DNA from: Ruminococcaceae bacterium UBA1405
GTDB lineage: Bacteria; Bacillota; Clostridia; Oscillospirales; Ruminococcaceae
Length of the DNA stretch: 64,000 bases
Assembly (NCBI GenBank): GCA_002305685.1
Contig: DBQB01000061.1
Coordinates: 15,123 to 79,122, forward strand
Reading direction: 5' to 3'
Part shown: piece after piece, positions 53,072-61,973 of the stretch
Layout of the letters: every line of letters begins with the position of its first letter
How positions within the stretch are numbered: position 1 is the first letter of the stretch
The notes under the pieces: model-generated
The model's input: only the letters and a program-made list of their open reading frames with translations
Told to the model about the DNA's origin: nothing
Database searches by the model: none
Made by a program: the position numbers and the translations under genes

Positions 53072-53128
53072 GCAGTTTTTTCAAAATTTTTCCTTATTCG
53101 ACGAATATCAAAATTTTATACAAAAAGG

Positions 53129-53158
53129 TTCCTTTTTTCGGGAGAACCATGTTATAAT
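53129..53158 (+). promoter_or_regulatory. Probable promoter of the Nudix gene
   Basis: TTCCTT (53129-53134), 18-bp spacer, TATAAT (53153-53158). The inverted repeat GGTTC/GAACC spans the spacer and could be an operator. Confidence 0.55.
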
Positions 53159-53269
53159 GAATGTACATCGTCTGATGCACGATATATCTTGAAAACAAAA
53201 AACGTTTGGAGATCTATCGTATCTTCACAAATAGGGCCGCCAACGCAACAGAGAGGACGGAAGAAAGAT

Positions 53270-53773
53270 ATGCCTGAGATTTGGGATTTATACGACGCCC
53301 GGCGAAATGCCACCGGTGAGACCATTCAGCGTGGACAGACTCTGCCGGAGGGGAGATATCATCTGGTGGTGCACGGTTGGGTAATCAACAGCAAAAATGA
53401 GGTTTTGATGACCCAACGTCATCCGGAAAAACCGTTCCCTATGCTGTGGGAATGTACTGGTGGTTCAGCGATAGCTGGCGAGAGCAGCGGTGTTGCGGTA
53501 TTGCGAGAACTGCGGGAAGAGATTGGCGTCTCTTTCTCTCTGCTGGACGGGCGCCGTCTCCAGAGTATCCGCAGGGAGGATGCTTTTGTGGATGTCTGGG
53601 TGTTCCGCGGCGATTTGGAGATCAATAAGCTGGTGCTACAGCAGGAAGAAGTTGTGGCCGCGAAATGGGTCACGCCGGAAATCTTCCGGGATATGTTCCA
53701 GCAGCAACGGGTTGTGCCCTCGCTGTACTATTTTCCCTCCCTGTATCAGCGGGTGATGCGGGGCGGAATTTGA
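53270..53773 (+). CDS. Nudix hydrolase
   Basis: 167 residues from ATG 53270 (MPEIWDLYDARRN); the site GGAAGAAAG is moderate. The Nudix box is complete: GGSAIAGESS then GVAVLRELREEIGV. The opening EIWDLYDARRNATGE and the region HLVVHGWVINSKNEVLMTQR resemble IPP-isomerase-like Nudix proteins that act on nucleoside diphosphate derivatives. Cytoplasmic. The substrate is not evident. It occupies the place where rimM-trmD often lie. Confidence 0.92.
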   Translation: MPEIWDLYDARRNATGETIQRGQTLPEGRYHLVVHGWVINSKNEVLMTQRHPEKPFPMLWECTGGSAIAGESSGVAVLRELREEIGVSFSLLDGRRLQSIRREDAFVDVWVFRGDLEINKLVLQQEEVVAAKWVTPEIFRDMFQQQRVVPSLYYFPSLYQRVMRGGI

Positions 53774-53788
53774 CGCTTTGCGAAGAGC

Positions 53789-53836
53789 GCCTGTGTCGGA
53801 GCTGTTTTTGGGCTTCGCCGACACAGGCCTTTTTTT
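53789..53836 (+). terminator. Terminator of the Nudix gene
   Basis: 11-bp stem GCCTGTGTCGG/CCGACACAGGC (53789-53799 with 53818-53828), T7 tail. Confidence 0.92.
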
Positions 53837-53889
53837 GACTTTTCCCATCCAGGCCGAGGGGGCTCCACGGTGCTCGGGTATAGGAGCAA

Positions 53890-53921
53890 CAAAAAAGTCC
53901 ATCGCCCCAAAGGGACGATGG
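53890..53921 (-). terminator. Terminator of the second S9 gene
   Basis: Minus strand: stem of ten positions with one mismatch (53921-53912 with 53908-53899), loop TTT, then ACTTTTTT. Confidence 0.85.
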
Positions 53922-53957
53922 AACAGGAAGATAGGGTGGAGTAAAGTTGGTGATCCG

Positions 53958-55919
53958 TTATTTGGCGGCGGGTTTGAGATGCCCATCCAGCCATCTGAGG
54001 ATTTCGGTGAGTCTCTTGATGCGGTGGCGAGGTTTGCCGGAGCGGGAAAGCTCATGGTTTTCTCCCTTAAACAGGCACATCTCGCTCTCCACGCCGTGGT
54101 ATTTCAGTGCGGAGAACATCTGGAAGCCTTCGGTCAGTGGGCAGTTGTAGTCCTCCAGCGAATGGATAAACAGGGTGGGGGTTACCGCGTTGCAGGCATA
54201 CTTCAGCGGCGCATGATCCCACAGTTTTTCCACATCGCTCCAGGGAGTTGCCTGGAACTGTTCCGAGTCAAAGGAATACCCGATGCAGGATACCCCGAAA
54301 TCGCTGATGGGGTTGCAGAAGGAACGCTGGGAGACGATAGCCGCAAACCGGTCGGTATGTCCCACCATCCAGTTGGCCATGTATCCGCCGTAGCTGCCGC
54401 CGATGGCTGCCAAGTGTTTGGCGTCCATCTGGGGATACTGCTCCAGCACATGGTCGGTAAACTCCATAAAGTCCTGGAAATCAATGCTGCCGTATTTGCC
54501 GCGCAGGTCGGCAAACTGGGCGCCGCGTCCGTCGCTGCCTCTGGGATTGCAGTAGAATACAAAGTATCCTTCGCTGCAGAGCATCTGCATTTCATGGACA
54601 AACAGCTGTCCCCAGGCTACACAGGGGCCTCCATGCATCGAGAGCACACCGGGATAAGTTTTCTTGGGATCAAAATGAATGGGTTTGAGCACCCAGCCAT
54701 CGATGCGAACGCCATCGGAATTGACAAAACCGGCATATTCGGGCTGTGCAATATAGCGTCCCTCCAGAGCGGCCTCGTTGATGTGGGTCAGCTGGCGATA
54801 GCCGTTTTGCGCATCGTAGCAGTAAACCTCCTGCAACCTGCGCTCCACCATGGCGATAAAGTAGATGCGGTCTCCCTGAACGCTCAGGCATTCCACTGCG
54901 CCTTCCAGCTTGGGCAGTTTTTCACAAACGCCCTGGGTGGTGAGGGTGTTGAGACCACATACATCCACTTCGGTGGTCAGATATACCAGCTTGCCATCCT
55001 GAATACCGGTGGAGGCGCCGCCGCCGTAACGGCAATCGGAGGATACGTTGCAGCGCAGGGTAAAATCGTTATCCGCAATCTTATGGTAGGAGAGGGTGGA
55101 CAGATCGCACAGATAGAAATCGTCCTTATCGGAATTGCCCAGCTGGTCCGCCTTGGTAGCGGTGAAGAACAGCTGGTCTGCACAGCACTGCAGCTGTCCC
55201 AGACGAAGTTCATCTTGAGGAATAATGGTTTTGGTTTCGCCGGAAGCTATATCATACAGGAACAGGCCGTTTTTGTTCCATTTGATGCGGTCAAAGAGCT
55301 GACCGGTATAGACAATCTGCTTTTTGTCCGGCGTAATGCTGACGGCTGCGGCGTTGAACATCGGGGCGGTGATGGCGGTGAGTTTCTGAGAAGGTTCGTG
55401 ATAGAGCATCAGGGTACTGCGGTGCCCGCTGACATAACCGATCCCGTTGTCCCAGAAGGGCAGTTCGGTGATGCGGATGTAATCCTTTTCATCCTTCTTT
55501 TGTCCCGGGGTCCAATCGGGATTGAGGTTGGTATCCACATCCACCTTGACCAGATACAGCTCTCCAGAAATAAGAGGCCAGATGGAAAGCACCGGATAAT
55601 CCACCGTAAAGGCCGGGGCAGCTTCGCCGGTTACTACATTGCGCCGGGTGTATGCGGTACCCATGCCGCCAGCAGCGCGTTTGGCGCAAAGGATGGTGTC
55701 CTCCGTATCCCAGACAAAGGACTTTTCAGTGGGTTCACCGCCGGGGAAGGGGATAAGGGTCTGGGAAGAAAGATCCATCAACTGAATCTTGCTTTGATAG
55801 CCGTTGGTGACCCGGCTCTGACGGTTGACCACAAAGGCGGCATATCCGCCCTTCGGGGAGCATTGGAGCTGGGAAAGGAACTGATATCCCAGCAGATCCA
55901 GCATCTTGACTTTTTTCAT
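53958..55919 (-). CDS. S9-family serine peptidase, copy 2
   Basis: 653 residues from ATG 55919 after GGAGAC (an ATG seven codons earlier lacks a site). Same plan as the protein at 47376: beta-propeller, then hydrolase domain with GGSYGGYMAN nucleophile, SLEDYNCP aspartate and GENHELSR histidine. The terminal KPRHRIKRLTEILRWLDGH parallels copy 1. The two proteins agree closely in the catalytic domain and poorly in the propeller, so they probably take different peptides. Cytoplasmic. It converges on the Nudix gene. Confidence 0.94.
   Translation of the reverse strand: MKKVKMLDLLGYQFLSQLQCSPKGGYAAFVVNRQSRVTNGYQSKIQLMDLSSQTLIPFPGGEPTEKSFVWDTEDTILCAKRAAGGMGTAYTRRNVVTGEAAPAFTVDYPVLSIWPLISGELYLVKVDVDTNLNPDWTPGQKKDEKDYIRITELPFWDNGIGYVSGHRSTLMLYHEPSQKLTAITAPMFNAAAVSITPDKKQIVYTGQLFDRIKWNKNGLFLYDIASGETKTIIPQDELRLGQLQCCADQLFFTATKADQLGNSDKDDFYLCDLSTLSYHKIADNDFTLRCNVSSDCRYGGGASTGIQDGKLVYLTTEVDVCGLNTLTTQGVCEKLPKLEGAVECLSVQGDRIYFIAMVERRLQEVYCYDAQNGYRQLTHINEAALEGRYIAQPEYAGFVNSDGVRIDGWVLKPIHFDPKKTYPGVLSMHGGPCVAWGQLFVHEMQMLCSEGYFVFYCNPRGSDGRGAQFADLRGKYGSIDFQDFMEFTDHVLEQYPQMDAKHLAAIGGSYGGYMANWMVGHTDRFAAIVSQRSFCNPISDFGVSCIGYSFDSEQFQATPWSDVEKLWDHAPLKYACNAVTPTLFIHSLEDYNCPLTEGFQMFSALKYHGVESEMCLFKGENHELSRSGKPRHRIKRLTEILRWLDGHLKPAAK
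54031..54068 (-). repeat. Near-identical inverted repeat, copy 2 (S9 peptidase)
   Basis: Reverse-complement match (37 of 38) to 49275-49312. Confidence 0.85.
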
Positions 55920-56511
55920 GATGATGTCTCCATTCTGCATGATTTGTGTGGGAAAAGCGCTTTTTGTGAAAAGTTTTCCCCAACGATGACCGCTGCCTTT
56001 ATGGGGCAGCCAAGCTGGTTCCTATTATAAACCACATTGCTCTGATGTGCAAACCTTTCCGCATAAATCGCCATCTGGACTAAAAAAAGGTACCCTGGTA
56101 TAGTCAAATTTATGTATAAATATTCTTGACATTTTACACAGAAAGCAATATGATATTAAACAGGATGGTGCTGGAAGCTCTACAAACTGTATCAGTTGCT
56201 TGCGCCGCGTAAAAAAAGAATCTTTTTCAGAGGGCACGGCTGCAGTGTGGATTTTGATGTCTTTTTTGATAGCGGTTTGGAAGATTCTGAAAGTTTTTGC
56301 GGAAGCCTAAGATGAATAACGAAAGCCATCGGTTGGTAAAGAATGCAGTATTTGTTGCATACTGTTTCTTTTGCCAGTTTTTTTGCTGTTTTGGGCGAAA
56401 GCCCCGGCACCTTTGCGGTCTCTGTTGTCCGGGTTTGAAAGTAAGTTTTTCTCCGGTATGCAGTTTTTGTCCCTCTGTCTATCATACCATCAGCGATAAG
56501 GAGAATGCAAA
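55920..56511. other. Gene-free interval with the Opp operon promoter and long leader
   Basis: The left 180 bp hold no recognisable gene or minus-strand promoter. From about 56161 to 56511 the transcript of the transporter operon would run 350 nt untranslated. It shows small hairpins AACTG/CAGTT (near 56185), CAGTAT/ATACTG (near 56345) and GGGC/GCCC (near 56395). No known riboswitch class is recognised and no start codon with a good site appears before 56512. Confidence 0.5.
56126..56154 (+). promoter_or_regulatory. Promoter of the peptide ABC transporter operon
   Basis: TTGACA (56126-56131), 17-bp spacer, TATGAT (56149-56154). Confidence 0.82.
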
Positions 56512-57450
56512 ATGATAAAATATACACTCAAACGTTTGCTGCTGGGGTTCATCACCCTGTTTGTGCTGGCGACGGTGACCTTTTTCCTGATGAAGGCGAT
56601 TCCCGGTTCTCCCTTCGGCGCGGAAATTTCTCAGCTGCCGGCGGCAACGGTGGAAAAGTTGTACGCCAAATATAACCTGGACAAGAGTATCCCTGAGCAG
56701 TATGTGATCTACCTGAAAAACGTGATCCGGGGTGATTTTGGCGAGTCCCTGCTGCGCAAAGGCACCGACGTCACCACCATTATCGCCAAGGCGGCTCCCG
56801 TTACCATGAAGTTGGGCGCGGTTGCGTTTGTCTTTTCGATGTTGGTGGGTATTACCTTGGGCATTGTGGCGGCACTGACCAAACACCGCTGGATCAGCAA
56901 TGCGGTGATGGTTCTGGCAACGGTGGGCGTCAGCGTTCCCAGCTTTCTCTTTGCGCTGATGCTGATGATCGTTTTTGGCGTTCAGCTTCAGATTCTTCCT
57001 ATCATTGGACTGAAAGGCCCCCTCAACTACATTATGCCTACGGTGGCGCTTTCCCTCTATCCCATTTCCATGGTGTCCCGTCTGGTGCGCTCCAGTATGA
57101 GTGAGGCGGTAAAGCAGGATTATATGGTGCTTGCCCGCTCCAAAGGTACCGCGCCTTTCTGGGTGATTGTAAAGCATGGACTGAAAAACTGCCTGATTCC
57201 TGTAGTTACCTATGCGGGACCTCTGGTTGCTTACCTGATGACCGGCAGCTTTGTCATCGAAAGCCTCTTTTCCATTCCCGGGCTGGGCGGTGAGTTTGTC
57301 ACCAGCGTTACCAACCGTGACTACACTTTGATTATGGCGCTGACCATCTTCTTTGGCGCCCTCATTATTATTGCCAATATCCTGACGGATCTGCTCAGCG
57401 CACTGATCGATCCGCGTATTAAGCTGGAGAAAGGGAAGACTGCTGCATGA
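56512..57450 (+). CDS. Oligopeptide/dipeptide ABC transporter permease (OppB/DppB-like)
   Basis: 312 residues, ATG after AAGGAGAA. Six transmembrane segments, the N-terminal KYTLKRLLLGFITLFVLATVTFFL and the EAA loop (SSMSEAVKQDYMVLARSKGTAP in parts) mark the OppB/DppB type. It forms half of the membrane channel with the next gene product. The stop overlaps the start of that gene (ATGA). First gene of the operon after a 350-nt leader. Confidence 0.95.
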   Translation: MIKYTLKRLLLGFITLFVLATVTFFLMKAIPGSPFGAEISQLPAATVEKLYAKYNLDKSIPEQYVIYLKNVIRGDFGESLLRKGTDVTTIIAKAAPVTMKLGAVAFVFSMLVGITLGIVAALTKHRWISNAVMVLATVGVSVPSFLFALMLMIVFGVQLQILPIIGLKGPLNYIMPTVALSLYPISMVSRLVRSSMSEAVKQDYMVLARSKGTAPFWVIVKHGLKNCLIPVVTYAGPLVAYLMTGSFVIESLFSIPGLGGEFVTSVTNRDYTLIMALTIFFGALIIIANILTDLLSALIDPRIKLEKGKTAA

Positions 57451-58382
57451 ATCTCAAAGAATACAACAAAGAAATGCTCACCAGAGAGATGTTCCAACCT
57501 CTGGACAAAAGCGAGCAGAATAGTGAATTTATTGCGATGGAAACCAAAAGCTTTGCCAGAGACGCCTGGATACGCTTCAAAAGAAACAAACTGGCGCTTT
57601 TGGGGTTGATTTTCCTCGGAATTGTGGTGGTGCTTGCCATCTTTGTGCCGATATTCTCCCCCTATACATACGAACAGATGGATATGACCGCTCTCAATGC
57701 CAATCCCAGTCTGGCTCATCCTATGGGGACCGACCGGTTTGGACGGGATATCCTTGTGCGGGTAATGTATGGCGCCCGGATTTCTCTCTCGGTGGGATTT
57801 TCCTCCGCAGCCATCAGCCTGTGCATCGGCATCATGTACGGAGGCATTGCCGGATATGTGGGCGGTAAAACAGATATGCTGATGATGCGGATTGTGGATA
57901 TCATCTATTCCATTCCCAGTATGCTCTATGTGATTTTGGTTATGCTGATCTTCGGCAGCAATATCTGGTCGATTTTGATCGGTATCTGTATTTCGTCTTG
58001 GATCGGAATGGCGCGTTTGGTTCGCGCTCAGGTAATGAGTCTGAAAGAACAGGAGTTTGCCCTGGCCGCCTATGTACTGGGTGCCAGCACCAAGCGAATT
58101 TTGTTTAAACATTTGATTATCAACTGTATTGGTCCCATCATCGTCAATCTGACCTTGATGGTTCCCTCCGCCATCTTTACCGAGGCTTTCCTCAGCTTTG
58201 TCGGTATTGGTATCAGCGCCCCTGCGGCCAGCTGGGGAACTTTGGCCAACGAGGCCAGAGGATTGGTGGAAACCTATCCCATCCAGATTATCTGGCCTGT
58301 GGCGGCCATCTGCCTGACCATGCTTTCCCTCAACTTTATCGGTGACGGTGTTGGGGAAGCGTTGGATCCCAAGAAAAAGTGA
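57447..58382 (+). CDS. Oligopeptide/dipeptide ABC transporter permease (OppC/DppC-like)
   Basis: 311 residues, ATG overlapping the previous stop. An OppC-type N-terminal cytoplasmic stretch (FARDAWIRFKRNKLALLGLIFLG) precedes six membrane segments; HPMGTDRFGRDILVRVMYGARISL is the family signature, and the EAA loop is EQEFALAAYVLGAS. Partner of the upstream permease. Confidence 0.95.
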   Translation: MNLKEYNKEMLTREMFQPLDKSEQNSEFIAMETKSFARDAWIRFKRNKLALLGLIFLGIVVVLAIFVPIFSPYTYEQMDMTALNANPSLAHPMGTDRFGRDILVRVMYGARISLSVGFSSAAISLCIGIMYGGIAGYVGGKTDMLMMRIVDIIYSIPSMLYVILVMLIFGSNIWSILIGICISSWIGMARLVRAQVMSLKEQEFALAAYVLGASTKRILFKHLIINCIGPIIVNLTLMVPSAIFTEAFLSFVGIGISAPAASWGTLANEARGLVETYPIQIIWPVAAICLTMLSLNFIGDGVGEALDPKKK

Positions 58383-58417
58383 TGGAGAGAAGCAAAGAGA
58401 AAGGAATGGCCGTTACC

Positions 58418-59434
58418 ATGAATCCAGAGAGCACAAATCTTTTGGAAGTCAAACACCTGACCACCGAGTTTGAAACGGAACAGGGAACTGTAAAAGCGGT
58501 TCGTGACGTCAGCTTTACGGTGAAAAAGGGTGAAATATTGGGTATCGTCGGCGAGTCCGGTAGTGGAAAAAGCCAGGCGATGTATTCTGTGATGGGTCTG
58601 TTGGCGCGCAACGGTGTGGTCAAAGAGGGCAGTATGCTCTTTGACGGACACGATATCTCCCCGTTGAGTTTTGAGGGAGGATTGAAGGCATACGACAAAT
58701 ATATGCAGGGCGTGCGTGGAAACACTCTCTCTATGATTTTTCAGGACCCGATGTCGTTTCTCAATCCGGTTCTGAACATTGAGACCCAGCTGGTGGAACC
58801 CATGCTCAATCATATGAAGATCTCTCGCAAAGAGGCGCGGGAAAAAGCCATAGAACTGCTTCGGCAGGTGGGGATTCCTTCCCCGGAAACCAGATTGCGC
58901 CAGTATCCCCATGAGTTTTCCGGCGGTATGCGCCAGAGAATCATCATTGCCATTGCACTGGCCTGCAATCCAAAGCTCATCATCGCTGATGAACCTACCA
59001 CAGCACTGGATGTGACCATTCAGGCTAAAATTTTACAACTGATTAAGGATATGCAGCGTAAATCCGGTTCCAGTGTGATGCTGATTACCCATGATCTGGG
59101 TGTGGTAGCCAATATGTGCAGCCGTATTGTAATTATGTACGGTGGTAAAATTGTTGAGGTTGGCACGGCGGATGAAATTTTCTTCCAGCCCCATCATCCC
59201 TATACCTCCGGATTGCTTGCCTGCGTCAACAATCCAGAGGAGGAAGATAAAGAACTTCAGCCCATTCCCGGTTCTCCGCCTGACCTTCTGAAGCCTCCGG
59301 CTGGATGTCCTTTTGTGGATCGCTGCAGTTGTGCCATGCGTATCTGTAAAGATTATATGCCGGAAATGACAGAACTCTCCCCAACCCATCGTTGTGCCTG
59401 CTGGTTGGAACAGAAAAAGGAGGTACTGGCATGA
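58418..59434 (+). CDS. Oligopeptide/dipeptide ABC transporter ATPase (OppD/DppD-like)
   Basis: 338 residues taking ATG 58418 (MNPESTNLLEVKHL), about 12 bases after AAAGGA; ATG 58406 sits on that site and 58382 lacks one, so the start is uncertain. Walker A GESGSGKSQ, signature FSGGMRQR, Walker B LIIADEP, and the C-terminal oligopeptide-transporter extension with cysteines (AGCPFVDRCSCAMRICKD), which often carries an Fe-S cluster in this family. Couples ATP hydrolysis to peptide import. Confidence 0.94.
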   Translation: MNPESTNLLEVKHLTTEFETEQGTVKAVRDVSFTVKKGEILGIVGESGSGKSQAMYSVMGLLARNGVVKEGSMLFDGHDISPLSFEGGLKAYDKYMQGVRGNTLSMIFQDPMSFLNPVLNIETQLVEPMLNHMKISRKEAREKAIELLRQVGIPSPETRLRQYPHEFSGGMRQRIIIAIALACNPKLIIADEPTTALDVTIQAKILQLIKDMQRKSGSSVMLITHDLGVVANMCSRIVIMYGGKIVEVGTADEIFFQPHHPYTSGLLACVNNPEEEDKELQPIPGSPPDLLKPPAGCPFVDRCSCAMRICKDYMPEMTELSPTHRCACWLEQKKEVLA

Positions 59435-60408
59435 ATGAAGGACCAATTTTAAAGGTAAGCCACCTGAAAACCTATTTTGGCAGCAAAGGCGGCCTTTTCT
59501 CCAAAGGAAAGGTTGTTAAAGCGGTCAACGACGTCTCGTTTGAGATTTTACATAATGAAACCTTTGGTTTGGTAGGCGAATCTGGCTGCGGAAAAAGCAC
59601 GCTAGGCCGTACCATTGTAAAAATCAATGAACCCACCTCCGGTTCCATTGAGTTCGAGGGCCGTGATATTGTAAAGATGAAAGGCGCTGAACTCAAAGCT
59701 TTCCGTCGTGATTTACAGATGATCTTTCAGGATCCCTACGCTTCTCTCAACTCAAGAATGACGGTGGGCGAGATCATCCGGGAACCGATGGAGATTCATG
59801 GCCTTTATAATTCCACCAAAGAGCGGGATCAGAAGGTCAGTGAGCTGTTGGAAACGGTAGGACTCAAGCCTGACCATATCCGCCGGTATCCCCACGAGTT
59901 TTCCGGCGGCCAGCGGCAGCGGATCTGTATTGCCCGTACTTTGGCTCTTAATCCCAAATTCATCATCTGTGATGAACCGATTTCGGCGCTGGATGTTTCG
60001 ATTCAGGCACAGATTATCAATCTGCTGCAAAGAATCCAGAAGGAGCGTCAGATTTCCTATCTTTTCATTGCCCATGATCTGGGAATTGTAAAGCATATCT
60101 CCCACCGTATCGGCGTGATGTATCTGGGCAGTCTGGTGGAGGTAGGAGAGAGCAACTCCCTTTATCGGGAGCCGATGCATCCTTACACCAAAGCGCTGCT
60201 CAGCGCCATTCCCATTCCCGATCCCCGGGTAGAGCGGAGCAAAGCGGCAGTTGAGATCAGCGGGGAACTGCCAAGTCCTCTGGATCTTCCCAGCGGTTGT
60301 GCTTTCCGTACTCGGTGTCCTTTTGCCAGCGAGCGTTGCGCCAAAGAGACACCTCAGCTGCGTCAGGTCGGGGATCGCCAGGTTGCTTGTTTCCTATACG
60401 AAAAATAA
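59431..60408 (+). CDS. Oligopeptide/dipeptide ABC transporter ATPase (OppF/DppF-like)
   Basis: 325 residues, ATG overlapping the previous stop, with AAAGGAGG. Walker A GESGCGKST, signature FSGGQRQR, Walker B FIICDEP, H-loop FIAHDLG, and the C-terminal cysteine extension (SGCAFRTRCPFASERC). Second ATPase of the transporter. No substrate-binding lipoprotein gene lies in the operon; a terminator follows at once. Confidence 0.95.
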   Translation: MNEGPILKVSHLKTYFGSKGGLFSKGKVVKAVNDVSFEILHNETFGLVGESGCGKSTLGRTIVKINEPTSGSIEFEGRDIVKMKGAELKAFRRDLQMIFQDPYASLNSRMTVGEIIREPMEIHGLYNSTKERDQKVSELLETVGLKPDHIRRYPHEFSGGQRQRICIARTLALNPKFIICDEPISALDVSIQAQIINLLQRIQKERQISYLFIAHDLGIVKHISHRIGVMYLGSLVEVGESNSLYREPMHPYTKALLSAIPIPDPRVERSKAAVEISGELPSPLDLPSGCAFRTRCPFASERCAKETPQLRQVGDRQVACFLYEK

Positions 60409-60415
60409 GGAAAAG

Positions 60416-60455
60416 GCTGTCAGATGCTGTTTGAAGCGCATCTGACAGCTTTTTT
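60416..60455 (+). terminator. Terminator of the transporter operon
   Basis: 12-bp perfect stem GCTGTCAGATGC/GCATCTGACAGC (60416-60427 with 60438-60449), T6 tail. Confidence 0.95.
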
Positions 60456-60507
60456 GCATAGGTCATTGATTGTGGCTCCCCTTGCCGTGGATTTGAGAGG
60501 CAGACAA

Positions 60508-60540
60508 CGAAAAGGCTCACGACGCATAGCGACGTGAGCC
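60508..60540 (-). terminator. Terminator of the alcohol dehydrogenase gene
   Basis: Minus strand: 8-bp stem GGCTCACG/CGTGAGCC (60540-60533 with 60521-60514) plus inner CGC/GCG, then TTTTCGTTG. Confidence 0.82.
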
Positions 60541-60558
60541 AAAATTTTATCGGTGCAA

Positions 60559-61617
60559 TTAGTCGATGAGAACCAGCGGTTTGATCAGATCGGCAGGTTT
60601 ATTCTTCATCAGCATCAGTGCAGGTTCCACGTTTTCCAGTCCATGGAAGGTATGGGTGATGAGTTTTTCGGGATGAATCCGATGCGTCTCAACCAAGCGT
60701 GCCAGCTTTTCAGAACGCAGGCGGCCGCCGGGCATCAGGCCGCCGCAGACGGATTTATGTCCCATACCGCAGCCCCATTCCACACGGGGAATCTTCACAT
60801 AGTCGCCTTCGCCCAGATAGTTGACGTTTCCGATTTTGCCGCCGGGTTTGAGCATCCGGATGGCCTGGGCAAAGGTATCGTTGTCGCCGCCGGCAATTAC
60901 AATGGCATCCAACCCTGCTCCGTGGGTTTTCTCCATGATCTGATCCACAATGTCTCCCTGACGGTAGTTGATGATCTCAGTTGCGCCAAATTCCAGCGCC
61001 AAATCGGCGCAATTTTTACGGGAACCCACCGCATAGATATTGGCTGCACCGCGAATGGCTGCTGCGGCTACCGACATCAAGCCCACAGGCCCGATTCCAA
61101 TTACCGCAATGTTATCGCCAAACTGGACGTCGGCCAGCTCTACACCATGGAAGCCGGTAGGAACCATATCGCTGATCATACAGGCAGCGCCCAAGTCCAT
61201 TCCGTCAGGAAGCAAAGCCAGGTTACCATCGGCATCGTTTACATGGAAATATTCTCCGAATACGCCATCTTTGAAGTTGGAGAACTTCCAGCCGGAGAGC
61301 ATACCGCCGGAATGCATGGCGTAACCGCCCTGCGCTGCAAGAGAACTCCAGTCGGGAGTGATGGCGGAGACCAAAACTTTATCTCCAACCTTAAAGTCCT
61401 TTACCAAGCTGCCAACTTCCACTACCTCGCCAACCGCTTCATGGCCAAGGATCATATTATGGCGTTCGCCAATGGCGCCGGACCACACTGTATGCACATC
61501 AGAGGTGCAGGGAGCCAGCGCCAGGGGTTTACAGATTGCGTCCAGAGGACCACAAACAGGGGTATCCTTGGTGATCCAACCGGTCTTGCCGATTTGAAGC
61601 ATTGCAAATCCTTTCAT
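60559..61617 (-). CDS. Zinc-dependent secondary alcohol dehydrogenase (TbADH-like)
   Basis: 352 residues from ATG 61617 after AAGGAGG; the longer open frame has no site. The N-terminus MKGFAMLQIGKTGWITKDTP and the zinc residues C37 (APCTSDVHT), H59-E60 (GHEAVGE) and the Asp in MISDMVPTG agree with NADP-linked secondary alcohol dehydrogenases of anaerobes (Thermoanaerobacter type), as do the Rossmann motif VIGIGPVGLM and lack of the structural-zinc cysteines. It interconverts secondary alcohols and ketones, or butanediol-type compounds. Monocistronic. The 356 bp upstream hold no gene and no clear promoter. Confidence 0.93.
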   Translation of the reverse strand: MKGFAMLQIGKTGWITKDTPVCGPLDAICKPLALAPCTSDVHTVWSGAIGERHNMILGHEAVGEVVEVGSLVKDFKVGDKVLVSAITPDWSSLAAQGGYAMHSGGMLSGWKFSNFKDGVFGEYFHVNDADGNLALLPDGMDLGAACMISDMVPTGFHGVELADVQFGDNIAVIGIGPVGLMSVAAAAIRGAANIYAVGSRKNCADLALEFGATEIINYRQGDIVDQIMEKTHGAGLDAIVIAGGDNDTFAQAIRMLKPGGKIGNVNYLGEGDYVKIPRVEWGCGMGHKSVCGGLMPGGRLRSEKLARLVETHRIHPEKLITHTFHGLENVEPALMLMKNKPADLIKPLVLID

Positions 61618-61911
61618 ATGTCTTTCCTCCTTAAAATAGTTCAGAGTACCTTCATCGAACGCTGCCGAGAAAGCAGGCTTATTTATTGTTGACAGTAGGG
61701 TACGTTTTGATGTATGGGTCGCAGATGGTTTTATATCTGAGAATATACGATGTTGAGGCTGAAAAATACCTGGATTCCCGCGCGGCTTCGGTTTTCCATC
61801 AGCACTATGATAATATTGTATTTTTTTTAACAATCCATTGATAGCGGTTTGTATGAAAAATATGTGAAATATTTTTGAACGAAGGTATGGGAGAGAGGAA
61901 AACAATGAAAG

Positions 61912-61947
61912 AAAAAATAGGAGGATTACATTGTAATACCTCCTATT
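61912..61947 (-). terminator. Terminator of the epimerase/SDR group
   Basis: Minus strand: AATAGGAGG/CCTCCTATT (61947-61939 with 61924-61916) with TTACA/TGTAA inside, then T6. Downstream of the gene ending at 61974. Confidence 0.85.
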
Positions 61948-61973
61948 CTTAAGTAGTTTACTTTTGTTTGTGG

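Noticed and set aside
53778..56030. A 750-codon open frame on the plus strand
   Set aside because: Antisense to the second S9 peptidase gene; same pattern as the shadow of copy 1.
61905..61952. A 15-codon frame (MKEKIGGLHCNTSYS) with GAGAGG upstream
   Set aside because: It consists mostly of the terminator hairpin of the minus-strand epimerase gene.
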